A DNA stretch of 64,000 nucleotides from Filobasidium wieringae (lineage: Eukaryota > Basidiomycota > Tremellomycetes > Filobasidiales > Filobasidiaceae), in NCBI GenBank assembly GCA_001600055.1, contig BCIV01000014.1, forward strand, positions 248,001 to 312,000, written 5' to 3'. The position numbers were made by a program, and so were the translations under genes. Below, in pieces: positions 12,524 through 22,445 of this stretch (positions are counted from its first letter, which is position 1; each line of letters starts with the position of its first letter). Below the pieces are notes generated by a model. It did not search any database. It was not told where the DNA came from and was given only the letters and a program-made list of their open reading frames with translations.

Positions 12524-14489
12524 CTAACATCCCGGACTCACCTTGTGCCATTCCTCCACGACGCCTCCCATGCCATAACAATAATGCAAACAGTCGTTCG
12601 GAGGTAACAAATGACTATCCGGTCTCTGCACGCTCATCCCCCACGTATCCAAGTACCTTATCGTCGACTCCCCCCGCGCGACCTGGGACTTCCAAGCGTC
12701 GTTCAACCGCTCGAACAGGTCCCAGTTGTATCGCATGAAAGAAGGATCGGTCGTCGATCTGAAATCCGTCCGGTTCTCGGCGGAGGATGAGAATTCGCAA
12801 TGAGGATGACCTGGGGCCGTTGCGCGCCAGAAGACGCATTGTCTCGATCGAGGGATGGAGGATAGTTTGGATTGTAACAGTTCGATCTGAGAGGTGATCG
12901 TGATCGCGGCTTGTCGTTAGCTCGTCGACCACTCGCAGGGACAGTGCGACGGGCACTCACGGTCTTCCCCCACCCACTCAAGAGTTCTTGATAGAAATCG
13001 ACCGGGTCCAGGGTGAATTCGTAATTGACCCAATGAGGACCGCTGTTCAAGACGAGCACCGTGTCCTCCTCCTCCACGTCGTCCTCTACGAACCTGACCC
13101 TATGCTTCATCGCCTGTTCGTACCCCTCGAACCAGATACTCTCACTGACCCAATCGACCAAGCCTTCCCCCGAGGCGAAGGATCTATACCCTACAGGGTG
13201 GGGGAGCATGACCCGATCCATCTCTTCCCTACTGATCAGATGTCTTTCCAAGAAGAACGTCACGACGGGACGGGCGGCGCGGGAAGGATGGACGCCTGCG
13301 TTCCTCAGGATCCCGGGGGTGAGGGGGTGATTGGGGTCCAGCAGGATGGTCTCTTTTCGAGGACGATCGCCCTCCGAGGTGCTGATGAAGGGGGAAGAAG
13401 GGTAAAGGAGTAGGTTTTGGATGACTCGGTAATGTTGTTCCGTCAGTGAATCTCCGGCCAGACTGGGCGAGGCGAGGCGAAGCGAGGCGTATCAACAAGA
13501 AGAGAGAAACCGATCCATCAAAAACCCAAGCCCCACTTTGAGAAACGAAAAACCCAACTCACACCAGCCCCCCCCGACTCCTCAATAACCTCTTCACAAA
13601 CGCCCCCTCACCCAATTCTTTTCTCCTACACGTTTTTCCTCTTCCCTTTCCCGCTCCCTTTGCTCCATCTGCTCCATCTGCTCCAGTGGCTCCATTGGAT
13701 CCGTTTGGGGCACTGGAATTCCTCAGAGGAACCCACTCCCACTGCGCCTCGTGTAAGATCCGCGCGAGGTGGTCTGTGTTCGAAAGGTCCGGTTCGCCAT
13801 GGTCTTCCACCGGGTAGGAGAGGGGGTGGCATTTCGTTGATGAAGTTGACTGAGGGGTGGTGGTGGGGTCGGGTTGGGAATCGTGAGTTGGAGGTTGATG
13901 GGATTGGTCGAGGTGGAGAGGAGAAGAGGAGTGGGGTGGGGTGGGAAAAGAAGAAGAACGATTCAGAATCTTCCCCTGTCCATCCTGTGGGCGTTGACCC
14001 GGTGTGACCGGACCGACTCACAGTGAGAGAATTCAACAACCTCAGTTCATCCATATCACTCGGTCTATGAGCTCTCTCCCTCCAGAACCCCGAAGCGTAT
14101 TCCTCGGGGGTACAATACTTGTCCCCCGGGTTGCGGGAGGTGGGGGTTCTTGAATTTGAATTTGAGGAGGAGGAGGTGGGGACGCCCGATCCGAGCCGGG
14201 GAGATTTCTTTTGCCGAGTGTACACCTCCTCCTCCTCCTCCTCTTGCTCGTCATCGTCATCGGTCTGAAGATAATCCTCCCTCTTTCTCAGGGGGACGAC
14301 CCTCTCCACCCTCTCCTTCTCCCGGAGCACCAGTTCCCCCCTCGGACCGGTCCTTCCATCGTCCTTGGTGTGGGAGGACAGGTTGTCGACGAGGAGGAAA
14401 GTACAGGCGAGAGCTAGGAAGAGGTTGATGGTCCATAGGGTTCGACGGGTACGGAAGGTGTACCGGAGTGGACGTTTGTAGGGGTTCAT
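12524..14489 (-). CDS. PC-esterase (TBL/PMR5-like) type II membrane protein
   Basis: Predicted Golgi or ER luminal acyl esterase or O-acetyltransferase of the GDSL/PC-esterase class. Seen: a short basic cytosolic tail, one transmembrane segment (TLWTINLFLALACTFLLVD near 14370-14435), an acidic stalk (DDDDEQEEEEEEVY), a collagen-like Gly-X-Y stretch near 13640-13710, then block I AGDSLTEQHYR near 13440-13470 (rejoined over an intron with donor GT|gtgagt). Further on are VLVLNSGPHWVNYEF near 13005-13050, VFWRATAPGHPHCE near 12800, and DCLHYC near 12565, matching the DxxH-type catalytic end of the family. In plants and cryptococcal yeasts related proteins O-acetylate glycans, so a cell-wall or capsule glycan substrate is inferred. 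GC-rich codons set it apart from the genes further left. Confidence 0.75.
13640..13710 (-). repeat. Collagen-like Gly-X-Y repeat inside the PC-esterase gene
   Basis: The minus strand encodes NGSNGATGADGADGAKGAGK followed by GRGK, about seven Gly-X-Y triplets from imperfect 9-bp repeats. It probably forms a flexible spacer between the stalk and the catalytic domain. Confidence 0.7.
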
Positions 14490-14615
14490 GGTGGTGGCTG
14501 GTGGTGGGGTGGGTGGGTGAGTATGAGTGAGGTGGGAGTGGTAGGTGTGTGGATGTTACATGGCTATACTACAGTGACCTGCCTACAGTGCTATCTACCT
14601 ACCATCCACCCACCT

Positions 14616-14666
14616 GCTACGCTACGCTCTACGCTCTACGCCAGCCAGTGCCAGTGCCAGTGCCAG
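14616..14666. repeat. Short tandem repeats (CTACG-type and CCAGTG-type)
   Basis: Adjacent imperfect repeats: GCTACGCTACGCTCTACG-like units, then about four copies of CCAGTG. They lie about 130-180 bp upstream of the PC-esterase ATG, so they could fall in its promoter or 5' UTR. Confidence 0.6.
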
Positions 14667-15103
14667 CTGCTGCTCTGATAAAACGGTTCGAGACAAAACG
14701 AGGAACGGCGAATGACTAAGAACGCCCTCGACGTGACAGCGTGGAATGTCATCCAACCACCCAACCCACGTTACACCCGCGCGGCGCTCGTCCTTTCCTT
14801 CTACCGGTTCCAGCAGGTTCGGATTGGAAAACCTACGAGCCGGCCGTGGGTATGGGGGGGAGGTCACGTGACTAGCATCACGATCAGAGGGACTTGTGGG
14901 CTACGTCATCACCCCTGTTTCGATCATTCTGTTGGGGTTGGATTGTTGATTTTTAGGTAATTGGATCCGCAGACACCCAGTTGCGACCTGCCAGTCAGTG
15001 CGACTACTGCTACTGCTACCACCAGCTGGCCACTGCCTCCACCTGGGCGATGCATCGTCAATAGAACTAGAACCACCATCACCCACGACTAATCAAGAAA
15101 CAC

Positions 15104-15120
15104 ACAACAACAACAACAAC
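15104..15120 (+). repeat. CAA microsatellite
   Basis: Five to six CAA units in the region upstream of the lipase gene; noncoding as far as can be seen. Confidence 0.6.
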
Positions 15121-15439
15121 GACAGACCTGTACTCTATCGACAGATCCACAGACGAGATATACCGTCTCCCCTAACAACCATCTCCAACTCTCAACCTGC
15201 AACCTGAAGACAATCCACCTCGACCTAATCGAACAACAACGCCCGCATCATTCGTACTTGTGTGCTTGTGACACGTCGCACGTCGAGATTCAACGTGGAT
15301 CGGATTGATCGGGAAACCGTCTTTTGATCTGAAACACGTGGGTCTCCCCAACCATTCCATCCCCTTGAAACGTTCCACGTCGAGGTCGGTACGATTCTGA
15401 TCGACTCCTCATCCCCTCAACCACAGTCGATCCAACTCG

Positions 15440-15467
15440 TTCCTTCCTTCCTTCCTTCGTTCGTTCC
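15440..15467 (+). repeat. CTTC/GTTC tetranucleotide repeat
   Basis: Pyrimidine-rich tetranucleotide repeats about 55-80 bp upstream of the lipase ATG, probably in its 5' UTR. Confidence 0.55.
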
Positions 15468-15522
15468 TGTCTCTCCCTCTTCGACCTCCCCTTAGATACC
15501 CGTCGTTCTGGTGAAGAAAAGG

Positions 15523-17685
15523 ATGACCACCTTGACCCCATTCCGGTTGTTCCAACTCGCCAAATACGTATTCAACACGTACGCATCCGCCAACCCACTC
15601 CTTGTGCGTTCCAGGGCGGCGGCGAGGGGGGTCGTAGCGGCTTTCAAGAGCCGGGAGGCGGAGGGGACGGTGGGGTTTCATGTGGAAGAGAGAAGGGGGT
15701 GGGATACTGGGCAAGTCAAGGAGGAGAGGAAGGAGGTGATGAAGTGTGAGAAGGACGGGGAGGGGAGGGGAGGCGATGGGAAGCGATCTGGTACGGTTTT
15801 TACTTCTCCTCGTTCCCCTTCCAACACTACGACCACCACCACCACCACCTCCCCTCACCCCAACCCTAGACCAAACCCAAACCCCTCCTCCTCCCACCCC
15901 TCGGAAATCCAACGCCTAATGTCCCACCCCCTCCTCTTCCACCCAACCTTCCGTCCGCCCTCCAACGTAATCGTCCTCTGCCACGGTCTCTACGGTTTCT
16001 CAACGGCCACTCCCTTTTCCCTTTTCCCCTCCCTCAAGCTACACTACTGGGCGGCCATCTTGAAGGTCCTCAGGGAAGAACTCGGGTGCAAGGTCATGGT
16101 CGTTGGGGTCAAGGGGACGGGGAGTATTGAAGAACGAGCGGGTCAGATGGATGGGTGGTTGAAAGAGAGGTTGCCCAAGGGCACGGGGGTCAATTTCATC
16201 GCTCATAGTATGGTACGTCTCCCCGATCCTCAGCGCACGAGCGCGATCGTTTCCCGCCGCTAATGAGATCACTCGATCACGCTCCCGTCTACTCCGGCGA
16301 TCACTGCTTACACAGGGCGGATTGGATTGTCGCTACTTGATCAGTCATTTGAAACCTCAGAGTTATAAACCGCTTTCGTTGACCATGGTGGGGACACCTA
16401 ATAGGGGTAGTCCGTTCATGGATTGGTGTGCCGTGAGTCCTCGGCTCGTCCCCTTGCGTCGTCAAAGAGGATGACCGAGTCGACGCTCTCCCCTTTGGAA
16501 CAGGCTAATATAGGAGTGGGCGTCCCTTCGATGACAAAGGCCGCGATCAAGGCGGCCGCTACTGGAAAACTCCCACCTTATTCGTTGAAATCGCCTCTCC
16601 TCTCACGAGTCACTTCCGAAGGGAAGAGCCCTATGCAGCGGGAACAACAGGCCAGGGAGGATGCGGCGGAAGCTGCCGAACGGGCCAAATCAAAGGTCCG
16701 GGAAGGGTCCGGTTCATCCTCCTCCCTGTTGGCCTTTCCGAGCATGTTCGGATCGACCGTGACGGATTACCTGTTGGGGATATTGGATTCCCCCGCTTAT
16801 GGGAATCTGACGACGCATTTCTTGAACGAGACGTTCAACCCTAGTACCCCTGACGATCCGTCGGTGAAATACCTCTCCGTCGCGGGGAGGACGAACAAGT
16901 TGTCCGTCCTCCATCCCTTATGGTTCCCCAAGCTCATCCTGGACGCCGCGGCCGAACGGGGGTACGCGGAGGAGGAGGGGAAGAGTGGGAGGGAGTACGA
17001 AGGGAACGACGGGCTGGTCTCCGTCTCCAGCGCCAAGTGGGGGGAATGGTTGGGAACGGTGGATAAGGCTCATCATTGGGATCTACGCGGTGAGGGGGGA
17101 CTGTTACCCGATCTCCCCACGATCGATGATAAACCCGAAGGGAGACCGGATCCGAACGCTCCTGGAGGGTGGGATTGGGAATGGCGTAGCGACAGCGCGG
17201 TCAAGAAGGTCAAGGAGAAAGTCAAGGGCAAGGAAAAGGAGGGGGAAGCTTGGTTGAATAAACAAGCCATCGAGAGGATGCCGGAGATGGTCAAGAAGGC
17301 GACGGACAGTATTCCGAACGGATGGGATTTGGCTCAGGTGGGACAGGTCATCGATTGGGTCGGGGACCTCATGCCCGGATCCAACCCGGACGATCGGGCT
17401 GGGAAACGAACGAACGGTTCGCCGGGCGACGATGGTCAGGCAGGATCGATCGGGGCCAGACAGATGGCCGATGCCGCTCGAGAAAAGGCGGGGGAAGATC
17501 AGAGACAGACTCGGCGGGACGGTCAGAAGGACAAGATGATCAGGGACTTGGCCAACGATTCCAACATGCGTCAGACGGGCGAGATGGGCAAGAGGGAACA
17601 GAAAGTTTCCGAGAACACGGGTCATTTCAGGTTGGACAGGTTTTATGGCGGGCTGGCCGCCAAGTTGAGCGAGGAAGGGTTCTGA
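15523..17685 (+). CDS. TGL2-like triacylglycerol lipase (alpha/beta hydrolase)
   Basis: Serine lipase resembling the yeast Tgl2/LipA-type alpha/beta hydrolases (yeast Tgl2 is mitochondrial). Seen: VIVLCHGLYGF near 15968-16000 (oxyanion region), and the nucleophile elbow AHSMGG near 16200, split by an intron at about 16213-16315. LTMVGTPNRGS follows near 16380-16410. The probable acid Asp is in NDGLVSVSSAKWGEW near 17006-17050 and the His in KAHHWDL near 17067-17087. Two introns; the second (about 16432-16503) ends before ANIGVG. The start is the ATG at 15523; the frame is open four codons further but only to a GTG. A Thr/Pro/Ser linker (Thr tract near 15826-15851) precedes the hydrolase core. 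The last 150 residues are rich in Lys, Glu, Gln and Arg, an extension not expected in the core family. Confidence 0.8.
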
Positions 17686-18022
17686 GGGTACGGCAAGGCG
17701 GAGCGGGTTGGGGTTTGTTTGCATCGATCATGGGTCTGTCCGCTTTAAGGTTGTAGCACATTGTAAGGATTGAGAAGCATATATAGCATAGGTCATCAGC
17801 AGGTGTACGTGTGGAACAGACCTTCCTGACAGGGTTGCACTTCAAGTAGCGGGGCCCCGCACTCGAGAACGAAATGCATATGAGATATCGCCTTCAAGTC
17901 ATCTCGACTTTGAGGCTTCAGCTCTCATGAGTAATCCTGTACTCATATCGCTCCTTCCAACTTCTGAACGAAGGGCCATCGAACCAGGTCTTCTAAACCA
18001 GACTGCAGCTTGTCGTCCCTGA
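17686..18022. other. Intergenic region, nothing specific seen
   Basis: 337 bp between the lipase and the ClpX locus, both on +. It must hold the lipase 3' end and the ClpX promoter; no motif stands out. Confidence 0.5.
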
Positions 18023-20741
18023 ATGGTCAGTCTCAGTCTAGCCATGTGCGGAACTTGTCAAACTCACGATTTAGCGTTCTTAAAGCTTCGGATACCTCAG
18101 ACCCGCTATGCGGCGGCAAGAGGTTTACGGGTCGGTGGTAACTCGTCAATATCAAGCCTCCGAGGATTCGGCTCTTCTAGTTTACTGAGAGAAGAAGGGT
18201 TTATGGCCGGAGATGGGGTCTGGGTCAAAAGTCCTCGAGATGTAAGCCTATCTGCCATCGACCTCTATCGTCAATCAAGTCTAACATTTCATCCGTTCCG
18301 TGCCAGATCAATCAACATCTAGACAAGTATATAGTGGGACAGGAGAAGGCGAAGAAGACCTTATCTGTTGCCGTTTTCAATCATTACCATCGGATAGTAC
18401 ATTCTCGGGAACAAGCTCAAGCCGCACGAGATCGAGAATCAGCTGCGGTGGCTGCAGCAGAATCGTTGGCCGAGGCCGAGGCGGAACTTGAATCGTCGAA
18501 GAAACCAGAGACCGTGATCCCGACGCCTGTCAAGAGACGGAAGACTAGAGATACCGCTGCAGAGGAGCAAGAACAGAGGAGGATCGAGTCGAGGGTCGTC
18601 GAACCTGATCCTACCAAGATTCATGAACCCTCCACATGGACAGGTACGGTATCCTCGCCGTCAATGCTTCCAGTAACATGAGCTGATCAATGCCTCTCGA
18701 AAAGGCCGGAACTTTTATACGGCGAGGTATCCTCCGTCTCAAAGTGCGCGCGCCCATGAAGAAACAGAATCCTCTACACTTCTGGGCCGGCTTTCTGGTG
18801 CCTTTACACCTTCGTTCGCGGAGAGCCTCAGGATGCCCTTCACAAGAGATGACGCTTCGGGAAAACACCAAACGATGTCGAGTTACGAAGAGAGTCAACG
18901 GGAGAACAAAAGCAAAGAGGCGATGGAAGATGAAGATATCGATCTGGAGAAAAGCAATGTTCTGATGCTGCAAGTCTCACCGCATGCTTCCTCATGACAT
19001 AGGATCTATACTGACTGACGCCGATTGATCACTTACAGCGGTCCTACAGGTTCAGGTAAGACTCTACTTGCCCGGACCCTTGCTCGGATCTTGGATGTAC
19101 CATTCGCGTCGTCCGACGCCACCAGTTTCACTCAAGCTGGTTATGTCGGAGAAGACGTCGAGAGTGCCGTCGGACGATTACTGAAGAACGCTGAATACGA
19201 TGTCGCACGGACTGAGTGAGTAGCTGATCGGAGGTCCCCGTCTAGGATCTGATTGTGAAACTCCTTCACGTGTAGGATCGGAATTATACATATAGATGAG
19301 GTCGATAAACTTGCAAGACGCGGCGGAAGTGGTGAAGGTGCGAGTTGGGGAGGCAGAGATGTAGGAGGAGAGGGCGTTCAACAAGGTGTGTCATCGAGTC
19401 GACCTGACAAATCGCAGAACCAAGACTGATGAAAATTCTGTACCGTCCCAAAAGCTTTGTTGAAATTATTGGAAGGGACGTCCTTGACACTACAAGCTAA
19501 ACCGGCTGCTCAAGTTCCAGCCTCCCAACCTCCTGTTGTACCATCATTTCCCTCTTCCTCCTCAAGTGAAGGTCCTGTAGGCCCAAAAGGACCTGGCGTG
19601 AGCGAAAACTGGCAGGCGAAAAAAGGGATCAGAGAAGGTTTGCCGCAACATGGGGCGGGAGGTGGTTCAATCGGGGCAGGAGGTGAGTGTACATATGCCG
19701 TATCTCTATCAGCAGTTGTACTGATCCACTGTACGTTTTAGGCAGCAAAGGAGAAACATTTACGGTTGATACGTGAGTTGCGATTGGCTGACCTCGACTG
19801 ACGCTCGTCATGCTGATGGTTTCTTTCGACAGAACAAACATCTTGTTCATCCTGTCCGGCGCTTTTGTGGGAATGGAACAAGTAATAGCTAGACGTACCA
19901 ATAAAGGCGTAAGCAGAGAAGCAGATTGTTTCGATTTCCGCATCTAATCTTACTGGATGTTTCAGTCCATCGGATTCAATGCTGTTCTAGCAGAGAAATC
20001 TACTGACGATGATGAAGTCACTGCGGAGAAGGTCGATGAAGGCGACACGCACAAGAAGAAGGATCTTCTGTCTGGCTTGACTAGCCATGATCTCGTTGAG
20101 TACGGTTTCATTCCAGAGTGAGTTACTTATATGTGAGACTTGAGACAAGTTGGCTAAAGTTCTATCGTCATCAAGATTTGTCGGACGTGTACCAGTGCTT
20201 GCTCCCCTCCACCCTTTATCATTGTCGGATTTGATGCGAATCTTGACTGAACCTAAGAATGCGGTTATCAAGCAGCAACGGAAGTTGTTTTCCCGATGGG
20301 GATGCGAGCTACAATTCTCAGATAACGCCTTGAAGGCTATCGCAAAAGAAGCGGTGAGAAGGGGGGGAAGCGCGCGGCATCTAAAGAGTGTCATCTCCGA
20401 CCTTTTGTTGGAGGCCAACTACGAATCGCCTGGATCAGTGAGTACCTTAGGCAGAGTTCTAGCTGACCGGGAGGGCTTACAGGACTTCTTCTCAGTCTGT
20501 CCGATATGCGGCTGTGACTGAGGCTGTTGTACTCAAGCAAGTCCCTGTCCTATATTTCTCAAGGGGACAAAAATCTTTGTTTGAGCGGGCTCTTGCCGAC
20601 GATACTTTGTCTCAGTCTGACCCCCAGACTGTTCAAGACACATATTCGGGTCCGAATGAGTCGACATACCATCCGGCACACAACACTCCCTCAGACGAGC
20701 CAGAACCCGTTCGAGCCTTCGGGCAATTGAGCAAGTCGCGC
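18023..20741 (+). CDS. MCX1: Mitochondrial ClpX (MCX1-type AAA+ unfoldase), first module of a read-through locus
   Basis: AAA+ protein unfoldase of the mitochondrial matrix. Seen after splicing: [20 protein letters not shown] near 18323-18383, Walker A GPTGSGKT near 19040-19065, pore loop GYVGEDV near 19140-19160, Walker [13 protein letters not shown] near 19280-19320, [15 protein letters not shown] near 19858, EYGFIPEFVGR across the intron at about 20120-20175, and sensor-2 [10 protein letters not shown] near 20365-20395. The loop SIGF near 19967-19980 matches the IGF loop by which bacterial ClpX docks ClpP; yeast Mcx1 works without ClpP, so this one may have a ClpP partner. There is no four-Cys zinc domain at the N-terminus. 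The intron at 18970-19038 begins with GC. The typical C-terminus (PVLYFSRGQ, then ALADD near 20590-20602) is not followed by a stop: the same frame runs on into the DUF155 module. The end given here is only the last base before an internal Met codon. Confidence 0.9.
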
Positions 20742-22445
20742 ATGGACCGCAAAAACGGTGTATATGGCCAACGTCGCCTGTACCACGCTTCAGCTTTCCG
20801 AAGTCAGCAGCCAAGCCAAAAGAACAAACCTAACCGACCGAACCCTGGCAAGCCAAAGTCAAATGCGAAATCGACGAAACGCCGACAAGCAATTGCCTCA
20901 CAAGACCTGCGTTCGACTCGATCAGCCACGCGAAGTCCCGTCATGCAATGCATCGCATACTCGTCAGCGGAACGTTATGATTTATTAGCTGTGGCTCGTG
21001 AGTTGAACCGACAAGAGGTTCCCTTTACTCTTGCTTTTGAGCAAGACCGCACCGACCAAGCCATAGTTGTGTCCGGCTGGAATTTCGGACTTGGCTCCGC
21101 AATGAACGCCCGTTCAGAGGAAGCCATCAATCTTGCTAAGCTCGCTGAAGAAGCTGCCAAACAAGTGGACGTTCCTGTAACGACAGAGCCGTCTGTTTAT
21201 CCCAATGGCAACTCCATCACAGACACAGCCATCTATGACCAAGGTAGAGACGGGGAGATTTGGATTTTCAAATCAGGTAGTTTCGTCACATGGGGTATGT
21301 CTCTGGCGGAGGGTAGGACCTTCATTAGGGAAGTGATCAGGAACAAGAAGGCGAGGATTGAGGTCGGAGCTATTCCTCATCATGATATTCAGACTGAAGA
21401 GGTAGACTACGTCACTGACCCAAGCGAGTGAGTCATTTCGCTTCTGAGCATACATATGCTGGGCTTAATCTAGAGCAATTAAATTCCTAGGGAGACAAGA
21501 ATTAAGGGTAATCTGATCCTTTTAGGTCGCCCCCCGGCTCTGCATTCCTTTCAGCAATCGCCTACCTATGCATCCTTCCTCACCCGCTACACTTTCAGTG
21601 TCGCCTTGGCACGATCTTCGGCTCTCGCTTTGGTAGAGGCTAAGCTCAATGCACACCTCGAGAGTGTCGGCAAAGTTCCCGGACTGCTTGAAACGACTGG
21701 AACTCAACCGCTCAAAAGGAAAGAGGTCATTCGGAAAATCGGTGAATTGATGGTTCTCCGAGAAGCGGTGAACTTCCGGGGAGGAGGTTTGGAGGACACG
21801 CCTGAAGTAAGACGAACCCATGTTGTTACAACAGGAATTTAATTTGACAGCCATTCTTTTAGATTTACTGGTCAGAACCGCAGTTGGAATGTGAGTAATG
21901 GTTGATTCACGCCTAAAGCCAAAAAAGCTGAGAAATTGCGCTCTCAGCTTATTTCGATGCAGTATCGACGGAATTTGAGATGGAAGATCGAATCGAGACT
22001 ATCAACCAGAAAATCGATTATGCGAGCGAGGTTCAGAGTACTTTACGAGCTTTACTCACTGAGGTACGCACGTCCTGCTGCATGGTCGGCTTGCGATTGA
22101 CGGTCGAGACCTATTTACAGGGATCCGCTCATCGTATGGAGGTCATTATTATCGCGCTGATCGCAGTGGAAGTTGTCTTGGTAGGTCCTCTTCGACAAAA
22201 GGAGGACATACCGATACTGATGTCAACATCCTTACAGGCACTCATTCGAGAGGGACCGGAGCTTATGCACAGCATCGTTAACCTTCTCACCGGTATGGAC
22301 GTGGTGGGTAGATGTAGAATAGCGCCAACGTTACTTGACGCTAATACCTACGTCCATAGGTCAGCAAGCAGTTTGCTATACCGACGGCGATCGCGGCGTT
22401 GTCGCCCTTTTCTTCCAAGTCGACATGGGCTCCTGCTTCATCTGA
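20742..22445 (+). CDS. DUF155 (RMND1/RMD1-like) mitochondrial protein module
   Basis: RMND1/RMD1-like protein of the DUF155 family; the human member supports mitochondrial translation at the inner membrane. Seen: an Arg/Lys/Ser/Pro-rich stretch (GQRRLYHASAFRSQ near 20765-20806, presequence-like), then CIAYSSAERYDL near 20948. GEIWIFKSGSFVTWGMS near 21252-21302 is the DUF155 core. TRIKGNLILLGRPPALHSF follows an intron, then LVEAKLNAHLE, REAVNFRGGGLEDTPE near 21760-21806 and IYWSEPQLE. A C-terminal hydrophobic helix EVIIIALIAVEVVLALI near 22138-22250 is followed by REGPELMHSIVNLL. It is in frame with the upstream ClpX exon without a stop; the Met at 20742 is the likeliest independent start. With donor 22293 the protein ends at TGA 22443-22445; with donor 22304 it fuses to LipB. 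Confidence 0.8.

Larger units (their letters stand above)
14490..15522. other. Divergent intergenic region with simple repeats
   Basis: About 1 kb between the PC-esterase (-) and the lipase (+). It holds G-runs near 14505-14550, short tandem repeats near 14616-14666, a CAA microsatellite near 15104-15120 and a CTTC/GTTC tract near 15440-15467. No supported gene. Confidence 0.6.

Noticed and set aside
15511..15522. Earlier start for the lipase
   Set aside because: The frame is open four codons further, but only to a GTG; the ATG at 15523 is the normal eukaryotic start.
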